Source: Hymenobacter sp. YC55
Lineage (GTDB): Bacteria > Bacteroidota > Bacteroidia > Cytophagales > Hymenobacteraceae
Assembly: GCF_029433095.1 (NCBI RefSeq)
Contig: NZ_JARNTX010000001.1
Coordinates: 2,914,001-2,978,000 of the forward strand
DNA length: 64,000 nucleotides
Direction of reading: 5' to 3'
Numbering within the stretch: position 1 is the stretch's first letter; each line of letters starts with the position of its first letter. The position numbers and the translations under genes were made by a program. Below are positions 29,400-37,972 of the stretch, piece by piece. The notes below the pieces were generated by a model. The model saw nothing but the letters and a program-made list of their open reading frames with translations. It did not search any database and was not told the DNA's origin.

Positions 29400-29481
29400 A
29401 ATACAGCCAGTGGTCTTCTGTGCCACTGGTGTTGGTTGAGTTGGTTGTGGAAAGGCGACCGGAAACTTCCGGCCGCTTTTT
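29400..29481 (+). ncRNA. Candidate small RNA ending in an intrinsic terminator
   Basis: No gene accounts for this stretch, yet it has two hairpins. Arms CCAGTGG (29407-29413) and CCACTGG (29423-29429) form the first. GCGACCGGAA (29455-29464) pairs with TTCCGGCCGC (29468-29477), one mismatch, and runs directly into seven T residues, the form of an intrinsic terminator. The preceding gene already has its own terminator at 29281-29316, so this second one needs a separate transcript. Promoter match is poor (TAAGTTTA near 29348). Not recognised as any known RNA family. Confidence 0.35.
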
Positions 29482-29590
29482 TTACCCTACCTAATCATGC
29501 TGCTTGCAACACCACAAAAGTTTAGGATAGAAATAAATGTGTTTAGTTATGCGTGAAGATTAGCTAGTAAGCCTGCGTTATTCTAAGTGT

Positions 29591-29652
29591 AGAGAGCTAA
29601 CAAGAGAAGGCCCGGCAGTCATGACTGCCGGGCCTTCTCTTGTTAGCTCTCT
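29591..29652. repeat. 62-bp perfect palindrome
   Basis: Arms 29591-29620 (AGAGAGCTAACAAGAGAAGG then CCCGGCAGTC) and 29623-29652 are exact reverse complements around AT. It lies 12 bp from the stop of the M3 peptidase gene. It can form a huge hairpin in RNA from either strand, but no T-run follows on either side, so it is not a classic intrinsic terminator. Confidence 0.9.
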
Positions 29653-29664
29653 GCTATCAGTTCA

Positions 29665-31407
29665 CTATAGCTTGGCCATTTCTTCGCGGACAAAGTCAGC
29701 TAGCGTCCGCAGATAATCGGTGCTGAAATCAAAGCGGATACCAGCGGCGGCATAGATTTCGCCGATGGGCGCGGTGTAACCCATCGCCAACGCGCGCTTA
29801 TATGCTTCGAGGCCCTCTTGCGGGTTCTGACGGAAATTGCGCCACACCGCAATAGCACCGAGTTGCGCCATAGCGTATTCGATGTAGTAAAACGGCACCT
29901 CGTATAGGTGCAGCTGCTTCTGCCACAAATACGGTTTGAAGCCTTCCAGGCCCTTCCAGCTTACGGTACGCTGGTTGAACTCATCGAAGATGGCCGTCCA
30001 ACGCTGGTGCCGCTCCGCTTCGGTATGCTGCGGATTTTCGTACACCCAGTGCTGAAACTTATCAATGGTAGCCACCCACGGGAAGGTTTCGAGCACGCTT
30101 TCCAGGTGCGTCTTCTTGGCGCGGCGCAGGTCCTCGGGGTCGGTGAAGAATACGCCCCAGTGGTCCATGCTCATCAACTCCATGCTCATCGAAGCCAACT
30201 CTGCCACCTCGGATGGTGGGTGTTTGTCGGCTCCGAGCGGGAGGTTGCGGGTCAGGAACGAGTGGACGGCGTGGCCGCCTTCGTGCAACATCGTTACCAC
30301 GTCACGCAGGGAGCTAGTGGCATTCATGAAGATGAAAGGCACGCCCGTTTCGTCGAGGGGGTAGTTATAGCCACCGGGGGCTTTTCCCTTGCGCGACTCT
30401 AGGTCGAGTTGGCCCATGTGGCGCATAGTTCGCAAACAGTCGCCCAGGTAAGGATCTAGGTTCTGAAATACCGTAATGGTTTTTTCTAGCAGTTCCTCCC
30501 CGGTGTCGAAAGGCCGCAGCGGCGCTTTGCCCGACACATCCACGTCTAGGTCCCAAGGCCGCAGCTCAGCCAACCCTAGGTCTTGCCGCCGCTCCAGATC
30601 CAAGTCGTCGATGAGTGGCACCACCGTCTCGCGGATAGCTTTGTGGAAGGCAAAGCAGTCTTGGGGCGTGTAGTCGAAACGGCCAAGCGCGGCGAACATA
30701 TAATCCCGGAAGTTGGCAAAGCCAGCGTTTAGCGCTACCCGATGGCGCAAGCTCACGAGTTCGGTAAACAAGGAGTCGAGTGGCTCGGCATCACGCAGGC
30801 GGCGTGCCTGAATCAAGCGGTACGCTTCCTCCCGCACGGCACGGTTGGGGCTTTTGAGGCGGTCGGCGGCGCGCGGCAAGGTCATTTCCTCCCCATCGAG
30901 CGTCACCGTCATGGCACCGGCAATGGCGGCGTACTGCTGCTGCTTGGTGCTGATTTCGGTTTTGAGCGGAATGTTTTCTACCCGATAAATTTCGAGTGCC
31001 TGCCGTACCGAGCGCAGAAACACTCGGTACTTGCGAGGATCAAGTTCGGGCAGAAAGTCCGAGCTCATCATTTTCTCGTTGAGGGCGTGGTCATGAGGGG
31101 CTACGTTGGGCTCAATCTCGCTCACGAAATACTGAAAAGCGGCCGCCCGTTCCTCGTCCTGGGTGTCGCAGGTCATGCGAATGTAGCGCCAGGCCAGGTC
31201 TTCGCTTAGGGCCGCTTCCAATTCCGAACGATCGAGCAGCCAGCGCTCCAGCTCCACGCCAGAAGTAATGGTCCGCTCGCGTAGCTCCACAAAGAAGGGC
31301 TCCAGCGCTGCCCAATCAGTCACGTGGAAATCTTCAGGTAGGTAGTGCCGGGGCGGACGCTGAGTTTCGGTGGCCGAAGCGGCAGCAAGTTCAGTAGTAG
31401 GCGTCAT
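29665..31407 (-). CDS. M3 family oligoendopeptidase
   Basis: A 580-residue cytoplasmic zinc metallopeptidase that cleaves short peptides (PepF/thimet oligopeptidase clan). The zinc motif HEGGH (375-379) lies in VVTMLHEGGHAVHSFL, with the third ligand Glu at about 403 in PPSEVAELASMSMEL. No signal peptide was seen. Length is typical of PepF-type enzymes. The gene stands alone on the minus strand between the large palindrome and a 165-bp gap to the reductase gene. Confidence 0.94.
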   Translation of the reverse strand: MTPTTELAAASATETQRPPRHYLPEDFHVTDWAALEPFFVELRERTITSGVELERWLLDRSELEAALSEDLAWRYIRMTCDTQDEERAAAFQYFVSEIEPNVAPHDHALNEKMMSSDFLPELDPRKYRVFLRSVRQALEIYRVENIPLKTEISTKQQQYAAIAGAMTVTLDGEEMTLPRAADRLKSPNRAVREEAYRLIQARRLRDAEPLDSLFTELVSLRHRVALNAGFANFRDYMFAALGRFDYTPQDCFAFHKAIRETVVPLIDDLDLERRQDLGLAELRPWDLDVDVSGKAPLRPFDTGEELLEKTITVFQNLDPYLGDCLRTMRHMGQLDLESRKGKAPGGYNYPLDETGVPFIFMNATSSLRDVVTMLHEGGHAVHSFLTRNLPLGADKHPPSEVAELASMSMELMSMDHWGVFFTDPEDLRRAKKTHLESVLETFPWVATIDKFQHWVYENPQHTEAERHQRWTAIFDEFNQRTVSWKGLEGFKPYLWQKQLHLYEVPFYYIEYAMAQLGAIAVWRNFRQNPQEGLEAYKRALAMGYTAPIGEIYAAAGIRFDFSTDYLRTLADFVREEMAKL

Positions 31408-31572
31408 AAGAAAAGAATATACGGAAAGTTTTCCGGTACGGTGCAGTTTGGTCCTGCGAGCAGCAGCAGACCTTAGACTAACGCTAGTGTGGTGGGATTA
31501 ATATGGCGGATATGCAGCCCAAAGATGCAAGCGAAATCTTCGGCCTCTTACAGCAACGCGCCAAGTTAGATT

Positions 31573-32679
31573 TTAGTCGATTTCGATTACTACGTCGCTG
31601 GTGAGTGGATGGGCAACGCACACAAGAACATAGCCTTGTTTCATTTCCGAATCCGACAATCCTTCCCGCTCATCAAGGTGCACTTTGCCCGAGAGGCATT
31701 TGCCTCGGCACGCGGTGCATAGCCCTGCCTGACAAGAATAAGGCAAGTCAATATCTTGATCGAGAGCCGCTTCCAATATGGTTTGGTTGGGCGTCACTTC
31801 GAATTGATATTCCGAGCCTTCGTAGTTGATGGTTACGTTACGCGTCTTGATTTGGTCGTCATCATCGGCCGATACGTCACCGTGGCCATTGGGCTGGGCG
31901 GCCGTGGTTTCCTGCGTTTCGGCGGCAGCCACAAAACTTTCGCGACGAACACGGTTGTCGGGCACCCCCAGCAAGTCGAGGGCCGCTTTAGCTTCCAGCA
32001 TCATGCCTTCCGGGCCGCACAAATAATATTCGGCCTGCGAAGCCGGAAACTGATGACGCTGCTCGAGAATGCGCAGCAGCGTGGTCCGGTTCAGACGGCC
32101 TACGTGCTGATGCGCCGATACGGGCCCAACCGGCTGACTGTATACGTGCTCAACCTGGAAACGGCCGGCGTATTGCGCTTCTAGCTGCCGAAGCTGCTCA
32201 CTGAAAATCACTGATTTCTCGTTGCGGTTGCCGTACACAAGCAGTACGTGGCTTTGTGGCTCCTCGCGCAACACGGCTTTCAGCATGCTCATCAACGGAG
32301 TGATACCCGAGCCAGCGCCTACCAGCACCAACGAGCGCGCCGATTTAGGGCTGGTTTTGAGCGTGAAGTTGCCTAGCGGCGCCATAGCCTCTAGTTGTTG
32401 GCCGACCCGCACGGTGTCGAGCAGATAGTTGCTGACGAGCCCACCCGTTACCCGCTTCACCGTGACCGACAAACGCGGTGCTTCGCTTGGGGTGCTGCTA
32501 AGCGAATAGGCCCGACGCTCTTTTTTACCGCCAGGGCCACAAGGAAGTATCAGGGTCAGGAACTGACCAGCTTCGCTGGCAATTACTTGGCGGCTAGGAT
32601 GTTCAAAATGAATGGTAACAGCGTCGTCGGTTTCTCGGGTGAGTTCGACAACGTTGAGGGACAAGTACGGTGTGCTCAT
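31573..32679 (-). CDS. Ferredoxin-NADP reductase-like protein (PaaE type: FAD, NAD(P), 2Fe-2S)
   Basis: A 368-residue cytoplasmic electron-transfer flavoprotein. It has an FAD-binding barrel with RAYSLSSTP (56-64), an NAD(P)-binding domain with GAGSGITP (121-128) and YYLCGPEGMM (218-227), and a C-terminal plant-type ferredoxin. The ferredoxin has Cys316, Cys321, Cys324 and Cys354 in CxxxxCxxC...C spacing. This order is that of PaaE and related oxygenase reductases. An acidic linker of about 30 residues joins the halves. The other paa genes are absent here, so the partner oxygenase or acceptor is unknown. Confidence 0.9.
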   Translation of the reverse strand: MSTPYLSLNVVELTRETDDAVTIHFEHPSRQVIASEAGQFLTLILPCGPGGKKERRAYSLSSTPSEAPRLSVTVKRVTGGLVSNYLLDTVRVGQQLEAMAPLGNFTLKTSPKSARSLVLVGAGSGITPLMSMLKAVLREEPQSHVLLVYGNRNEKSVIFSEQLRQLEAQYAGRFQVEHVYSQPVGPVSAHQHVGRLNRTTLLRILEQRHQFPASQAEYYLCGPEGMMLEAKAALDLLGVPDNRVRRESFVAAAETQETTAAQPNGHGDVSADDDDQIKTRNVTINYEGSEYQFEVTPNQTILEAALDQDIDLPYSCQAGLCTACRGKCLSGKVHLDEREGLSDSEMKQGYVLVCVAHPLTSDVVIEID

Positions 32680-32890
32680 TGGGTGCGCAAAAACTAGGGG
32701 CTTGTTGTTGAAGCAGGATAATAACTATGCCTTACCCCGAAGGGTTTGCAGGAGTTGCAAAGTACGGGATTCTGTATCGGATGCTTTAGCTTGCAGCCCT
32801 ACGATGCCCTGTACAAGATGTTGTACTGCCCGCCACCTTTATTTCAGCGTATGGTAAGACCTTCATCCTTTGCTTACTTCTTGATCTACT

Positions 32891-33583
32891 ATGCTCGCCG
32901 AACTTCTTGAGCGTCATCAGCACGAATTTCACGCTATTCTGCCCGTCGATTTGAATGCGCCCGACGTGGCCCGCCTCGACTTTACCGCCAAAAACCCCTT
33001 GCTACACGACGCCGACCTGCGCGACACCGCCGACTTCGAGGCGCTGGTAGCTCAGTTACTAGCCGAGCAAGAAGCGCACATTGGCGTGGGCGGCTACCTC
33101 GAAAATCGTATTATCTACCGTCGCAGCCCCGGTTTGTTTGGCAGCCCGACCTTAGCCGCCCGGTCTTTGCACTTGGGTGTGGATGTGTGGCTCCGGGCGG
33201 GCACACCCGTTATGGCCCCGCTCGATGCCATTGTGCACAGTACGCAGGACAACGACAACTTCGGCGACTATGGCCCCACCGTCATTTTGCAGCACGAACT
33301 GGAAGGCGAAACGTTCTATACGCTCTACGGCCACCTCACCCGCCGCGAAACGGCCTTGCTTCGCCCCGGCATGATCATCGAGAAAGGCACCATCTTCACC
33401 GAGGTAGGCCCCGCCCCCGAAAACGGCGACTGGCCTCCGCACCTGCACTTCCAGGTTATTGCCGATATGCAAGGCCTCTCTGGCGATTTTCCTGGCGTAG
33501 CACTTCCCGAAGAGTTGGAGAAATGGGCCGTTCTGTGCCCCAACCCAAACCTGATTTTGCAAAGCCGCTGGCTTTCCGACTAG
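32891..33583 (+). CDS. M23/LytM-fold protein without signal peptide
   Basis: A 230-residue protein with a LytM (peptidase M23) domain. The zinc-site residues are present: HxxxD in RSLHLGVDVW (His94, Asp98), LYGHL (His148) and HLHF (His184, His186). There is no signal peptide or membrane helix, so it appears cytoplasmic, unusual for a peptidoglycan endopeptidase. The sequence WLRAGTPVMAPLDAIVHS and the ending with ALPEELEKWAVLCPNPN resemble the M23-like module found between kinase-like and class-III aminotransferase domains in some large fusion proteins (recollection). Here it stands alone. Function is therefore uncertain. Confidence 0.82.
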   Translation: MLAELLERHQHEFHAILPVDLNAPDVARLDFTAKNPLLHDADLRDTADFEALVAQLLAEQEAHIGVGGYLENRIIYRRSPGLFGSPTLAARSLHLGVDVWLRAGTPVMAPLDAIVHSTQDNDNFGDYGPTVILQHELEGETFYTLYGHLTRRETALLRPGMIIEKGTIFTEVGPAPENGDWPPHLHFQVIADMQGLSGDFPGVALPEELEKWAVLCPNPNLILQSRWLSD

Positions 33584-33638
33584 CTTTTAGATAGTCAGCT
33601 TGTGGTGAAGACACCAGTTTCTTGAGATTATCTAAGCA

Positions 33639-33730
33639 AGCCGGCTGTCATTCCGACGCAGGAGGAATCTAGATCAAAGCCGTTCAACAGCTAAACTCAG
33701 ATTCCTCCTGCGTCGGAATGACAGCCGGCT
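33639..33730. repeat. Perfect 32-bp inverted repeat
   Basis: The left arm (33639-33670) contains TGTCATTCCGACGCAGGAGG; the right arm (33699-33730) is its exact reverse complement; the spacer is 28 bp. It lies between the convergent M23 and LolC/E-type genes and could terminate both. The sequence differs from the 6.5-kb repeat, so it is a second family of dispersed palindromes. Confidence 0.92.
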
Positions 33731-33739
33731 ATTACGTTC

Positions 33740-34951
33740 TTAGTCGAACTTGATGGCTGCCACTGGCTTGATGCGCGAAATCAGGTAGGTCGGGATTAAG
33801 ACGGCCAGCAGGGAAGTGGCAAAAGTGGCGACGTTGAGCAACACCAGGATGGCGGGGTCCCAGAACACAGGTACCCGGTCCATGTAGTAGTTCTCGGGGT
33901 CGAGCGGAATAAGGTGGGTGTAGTACTGCAGCGCGCAGAAGCCGAGGCCCACCACGTTGCCGAATATCATGCCGCGCACCGTCAGGCTGAGCCCTCGAAA
34001 GAAGAACATACTTCGAATTTGCTGGTCGGTGGCGCCCACGGCCTTCAGGATGCCAATCATGTTGGTGCGCTCTAGAATCATGATGAAAATAGTGGCCACC
34101 ATGTTGAACGTCGCAACGAAGATGATGAGCAGCAGGAAGATTACCACGTTGCGGTTAAGCAGTTGCAGCCAATCGAAGAGCTGCGCGTACTGCTCGGTGA
34201 TTTTGTCGAGTTTGAGGTCGTAACGCAGGTTTTCGTACATGTCCTCCGACACCGGGTCGAGGCGTTCGAAGTCCTTGAGCACCACTTCCACCCCGCCCAC
34301 CAGCGAATCGGGCCAGGCATTCAGTTCTCTGATCTGCCGCAAATCACCGATGACGTACACTTCATCGAACTCGTCGAGGCCGGTTTGGTAGATGCCACTC
34401 ACGCGGAAAGGACGGACGCGGGGCGGGTTCTGGATGAAGTAGAACAGCACCCGGTCGCCAACGTTGAGGCGCAGCTTATCGGCCACTTTGCGCGAAAGCA
34501 GGATGTCGCTGGACGCCGAGTCGGGGAAGCTGATAAAAGAGCCAGCCACCAGATTGTTGCGCATGGGGGAGCGGCTATTCACCTCCGAAATACCCTTGAG
34601 TACCACCCCAAGTACCTCGTCCTTGGTTTTGATGATGGCCGTTTTGCGCGCAAAAGGCTGAATAGTGGCCACTTGCGGGAAGCGGCGCAAATCTTTCACC
34701 AAGCCCGGACCACTGATGGGCTCAATCTCAATAGAGTTGTTGGTGTCGTACTTGCTGACCGTTAGGTGCGCGCCGAACGAGAAGATTTTGCTTTGAATTT
34801 CATTGCGAAAACCTTCGAGAATAGAAAATGACACAATCATGACAGCCAGCCCGAGGGCAATGCTGATGATAGCTATCTTTGTCACCGACGAAGTAAAAGA
34901 CCCCGAGTCGGCTCCGTCAATCTTGTGGGATATGTACCGCGAGACGTTCAC
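33740..34951 (-). CDS. ABC transporter permease, LolC/LolE-like
   Basis: A 403-residue inner-membrane protein of the MacB/FtsX type, probably part of a lipoprotein-releasing complex. One N-terminal membrane helix (about 24-46) precedes a large periplasmic domain (about 50-265), and three more helices form the FtsX domain (about 272-400). In FtsX the segment MILERTNMIGILKAVGATDQ is characteristic. The start is GTG at 34951 (VNVSRYISHKI). The cognate ATPase (LolD) is not in this window. The opposite-strand NamZ-like gene begins only 48 bp away. Confidence 0.88.
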   Translation of the reverse strand: MNVSRYISHKIDGADSGSFTSSVTKIAIISIALGLAVMIVSFSILEGFRNEIQSKIFSFGAHLTVSKYDTNNSIEIEPISGPGLVKDLRRFPQVATIQPFARKTAIIKTKDEVLGVVLKGISEVNSRSPMRNNLVAGSFISFPDSASSDILLSRKVADKLRLNVGDRVLFYFIQNPPRVRPFRVSGIYQTGLDEFDEVYVIGDLRQIRELNAWPDSLVGGVEVVLKDFERLDPVSEDMYENLRYDLKLDKITEQYAQLFDWLQLLNRNVVIFLLLIIFVATFNMVATIFIMILERTNMIGILKAVGATDQQIRSMFFFRGLSLTVRGMIFGNVVGLGFCALQYYTHLIPLDPENYYMDRVPVFWDPAILVLLNVATFATSLLAVLIPTYLISRIKPVAAIKFD

Positions 34952-34999
34952 TGCCGTAAAGCTACGTGTCTGCGGCCAGTTTTCTAGCTTCGTTTTCTG

Positions 35000-36253
35000 A
35001 TGCCTATATTCAACTTCGCCGTACTGCTAAGCGTCCCGCTACTGCTTTCCGACTGCACCAAAGCCCCTGCTACCTCTTCTGCCCCCACTACAGTACCCGC
35101 TACAGTAGTTGTTTCGTCGCCGCCGCAGGTAGTACTGGATGCTCCACCTGCAGCCCCGGTGCTGCGCGTAGGAGCCGAGCAGTTTCAGCTTTACCTGCCG
35201 CAACTCAAGGGCAAACGGGTGGGCTTGGTAGTCAACCAAACGGCTCGGGTGGGCAAGGCTTTTCTAGTGGACACGCTGCTGGCGAAGGGCGTCCCGGTAA
35301 AGGTAATTTTCGGACCCGAGCACGGCTTCCGGGGCGAAGCCGCCGACGGAGCCACCATCAAAGATGGCAAGGACGCTCGGAGCGGCTTGCCCGTGCGTTC
35401 GTTGTATGGGGCCACCAAGAAGCCCACCCCCGAAATGCTGGCCGATGTAGACGTGCTGGTGTTTGACATTCAGGACGTAGGCACGCGCTTTTACACTTTC
35501 ATCAGCACGATGCATTACGTGATGGAAGCCGCTGCTGAACAGAACAAGGAAGTGGTGATTCTGGACCGTCCTAACCCTAACGGCTGGTACGTGGATGGTC
35601 CGGTGCTGGAGCCGGCGCACAAGTCGTTTGTGGGCATGCACCCCATTCCGGTAGTGCATGGCCTGACCGTAGGCGAGCTAGCCAAGATGATTAACGGCGA
35701 GAAATGGCTGGCCGGTGGCAAGCAGTGCCGCTTGACGGTAGTACCCGTAGCGGGCTACACTCACGCTACGCGCTACACCTTACCGATTGCGCCTTCGCCC
35801 AACCTGCCTAATCAGCATTCCATCCTGCTCTACCCTACCATCTGCTTGTTCGAGGGTACTGATGTGAGCGTAGGCCGCGGCACCGACACACCATTCGAAG
35901 TAGTTGGGGCACCTACGCAACCCACTACCCGCCCGTTCAGCTTCACCCCCAAGCCCAACGCCGGCTCACCTACGCCACCTCAAAACGGCAAAACTTGCTA
36001 CGGCCTCGACCTGCGCGCCGTTGGCAATGAAATAGGCTTCACCCCGAAGTACCTGATTGATTTCTATCAACAAAGCACAGCCAAAGACAAGTTTTTCGGC
36101 AAATACTTCGAGCAGCTGACGGGTACCCGCACCCTGCGCGAGCAAATTATTGCCGGCAAGTCGGAAGCGGAAATTCGGAAGTCGTGGGAGCCGGGACTAG
36201 CTCAGTACAAGGCACTGCGGAAGAAATATTTGCTGTACCCGGATTTCAACTGA
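35000..36253 (+). CDS. DUF1343 protein, NamZ-like exo-beta-N-acetylmuramidase
   Basis: A 417-residue exported protein of the DUF1343 family, which includes NamZ (GH171), an exo-lytic N-acetylmuramidase used in peptidoglycan recycling. Family motifs are GKRVGLVVNQTARVG (71-85), GPEHGFRGEAADG (105-117), DIQDVGTRFYTF (156-167) and DRPNPNGWYVDGP. The N-terminal leader ends LLLSDC; Asp before Cys is atypical for a lipobox, so it may be a lipoprotein or simply secreted. A low-complexity Thr/Val/Pro linker follows (about 20-55). Substrate assignment rests on family knowledge. Confidence 0.88.
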   Translation: MPIFNFAVLLSVPLLLSDCTKAPATSSAPTTVPATVVVSSPPQVVLDAPPAAPVLRVGAEQFQLYLPQLKGKRVGLVVNQTARVGKAFLVDTLLAKGVPVKVIFGPEHGFRGEAADGATIKDGKDARSGLPVRSLYGATKKPTPEMLADVDVLVFDIQDVGTRFYTFISTMHYVMEAAAEQNKEVVILDRPNPNGWYVDGPVLEPAHKSFVGMHPIPVVHGLTVGELAKMINGEKWLAGGKQCRLTVVPVAGYTHATRYTLPIAPSPNLPNQHSILLYPTICLFEGTDVSVGRGTDTPFEVVGAPTQPTTRPFSFTPKPNAGSPTPPQNGKTCYGLDLRAVGNEIGFTPKYLIDFYQQSTAKDKFFGKYFEQLTGTRTLREQIIAGKSEAEIRKSWEPGLAQYKALRKKYLLYPDFN

Positions 36254-36346
36254 TTTACAGGCTTCCTTAGTCCGCAGGTGGCGCTGAAGTTTGCGCTGAA
36301 GTTGCAGAACGTCACGTGACTGCTGCGGGCAAAAACACTCGAACGA

Positions 36347-37294
36347 ATGTTAAAAATCATCTTCATGGGTACCCCCGAGTTTGCGGTGCCCACCCTCGAA
36401 TCGTTGCTGACCTGGTCGGGCTGTGAGGTAGTGGCCGTTGTCACGGCGCCGGATAAACCGGCGGGGCGCGGGCGGCAACTGGCAGAGTCGGCCGTGAAGC
36501 AAGCGGCTACGCGGCACGGGCTGCCGGTGCTGCAACCCACCAATCTTAAGTCGCCAGAGTTTCAGGCGGAGCTTAAAGGCTACGCAGCCGACTTGCAGGT
36601 GGTGGTGGCGTTTCGGATGCTGCCGGAGGCGGTTTGGAACATGCCACCGCAGGGTTCCATCAACATCCACGCCTCGTTACTGCCGCAGTACCGCGGCGCG
36701 GCACCTATCAATTGGGCCCTTATCTACGGCGAAACCGAAACAGGCGTAACGTCCTTCTTTCTGCGGCACGAAATTGATACCGGCGACCTGATCTTCCAGG
36801 ATGTGGTGCCCATCACTCCCGATGATGATTTCGGGACGCTTTACGAAAAACTGAAGACCACTGGTGCCGCTTTGGCGCTGCGCACCGTGCAAGCTATTGC
36901 CGCTGGCACCGCGCCTAGCTTGCCACAGGCGGAAAGTGTCACGCTACGGGCAGCACCCAAAATCCAAAAGGAAACGGGCCGCCTCGATTTCACTCAGTCG
37001 GCCACGGCGCTGGCTAATCTGGTACGCGGCCTCTCTCCTATTCCCACTGCTTTCACCCAGCTCCCCGACGGGCGCACCCTCAAGGTTTTCAAAGCCCAGC
37101 CCTTCGACGACGAGGAAGCTAGCGGCCCCGACAGCGGTGGCGCTGGCCGTTGGTACACCGACGGCCGCACGTATTTGCGGGTGCAAACCGGCAATGGCCT
37201 GCTCGAGTTGCTGGACGTACAGCTGGAAGGCAAAAAGCGCATGCTTATAGCCGACTTCCTCCGTGGGTTCAACGTTGAATTGCTCAAGAGTTGA
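36347..37294 (+). CDS. fmt: Methionyl-tRNA formyltransferase
   Basis: Formylates initiator Met-tRNA using 10-formyltetrahydrofolate; cytoplasmic. It has MGTPEFAVPTL (7-17), the catalytic Asn106 and His108 in SINIHASLLPQYRGAAPI, and the HEIDTGDLIFQD segment with the catalytic Asp. A C-terminal OB-like tRNA-binding domain runs from about 215. Length (315 aa) is normal. The next gene, folA, also acts in folate metabolism. Confidence 0.96.
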   Translation: MLKIIFMGTPEFAVPTLESLLTWSGCEVVAVVTAPDKPAGRGRQLAESAVKQAATRHGLPVLQPTNLKSPEFQAELKGYAADLQVVVAFRMLPEAVWNMPPQGSINIHASLLPQYRGAAPINWALIYGETETGVTSFFLRHEIDTGDLIFQDVVPITPDDDFGTLYEKLKTTGAALALRTVQAIAAGTAPSLPQAESVTLRAAPKIQKETGRLDFTQSATALANLVRGLSPIPTAFTQLPDGRTLKVFKAQPFDDEEASGPDSGGAGRWYTDGRTYLRVQTGNGLLELLDVQLEGKKRMLIADFLRGFNVELLKS

Positions 37295-37404
37295 TAGGCA
37301 AAAGGCGGCTAGCTGCGTACGCAGTTTGTCGGTTCTTCTGATTTTGGCTTGGCCGTCAGATATTCTTCTGCTTATTAAATCATTCACAATTCAACCAATA
37401 CTTG

Positions 37405-37890
37405 ATGCTTGCATTTGTAGTAGCCGCCGCTGAAAACGGTGTAATTGGGCGCGACAATCAGCTTATCTGGCACCTACCCGCCGACTTGAAGCACTTCAAG
37501 CAACTCACCCAGGGCCACCCTGTCGTGATGGGCCGGCGCACCTACGAGAGCATCGGCCGGCCGCTCCCAAACCGTACCAACATCGTTGTGACGCGGCAAG
37601 CCGACTGGCAGGCCGACGGTTGCGAGACAGCACGCTCGGTGCCAGAAGCGTTAGAGTTTGCCAGCCAACTCGACGAGCAGGTGTTCGTGATTGGAGGTGC
37701 CGAAATTTACCGCCAAGCCCTACCCGCTGCCGATACCATTTATTTGACGGAGGTTCACCGCAGTTTCGAGGGCGACGTCACCTTCCCCGACCTTGACCGC
37801 GCCGTGTGGCGTGAGGAAACCCGGGAACGACACGAGGCCGACGACAAGCACGCTTACCCGTTTACCTTCGTCACGCTACGCCGCCGGTAG
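37405..37890 (+). CDS. folA: Dihydrofolate reductase
   Basis: NADPH-dependent reduction of dihydrofolate to tetrahydrofolate. ATG at 37405 gives 161 residues; a TTG one codon upstream is less likely. Visible motifs are NGVIGRDNQLIWHLPADLKHF with the catalytic acid Asp27, MGRRTYESIGRPLPNR and IGGAEIYRQALP. It lies 110 bp downstream of fmt and is followed by a strong terminator. Confidence 0.96.
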   Translation: MLAFVVAAAENGVIGRDNQLIWHLPADLKHFKQLTQGHPVVMGRRTYESIGRPLPNRTNIVVTRQADWQADGCETARSVPEALEFASQLDEQVFVIGGAEIYRQALPAADTIYLTEVHRSFEGDVTFPDLDRAVWREETRERHEADDKHAYPFTFVTLRRR

Positions 37891-37901
37891 AATGCATTTC
37901 A

Positions 37902-37943
37902 AAAAATAAGCCCTTGCTGCTCGAGCAGCAAGGGCTTATTTTT
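37902..37943. terminator. Bidirectional terminator between folA and the sortase gene
   Basis: A 19-bp perfect stem (AAAAATAAGCCCTTGCTGC at 37902-37920, TCGA loop, complement 37925-37943) lies between convergent genes, with A/T tracts at its base on both sides. Confidence 0.92.
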
Positions 37944-37972
37944 GAACTCTCCGTTCAGTTAGATAGGACTCA

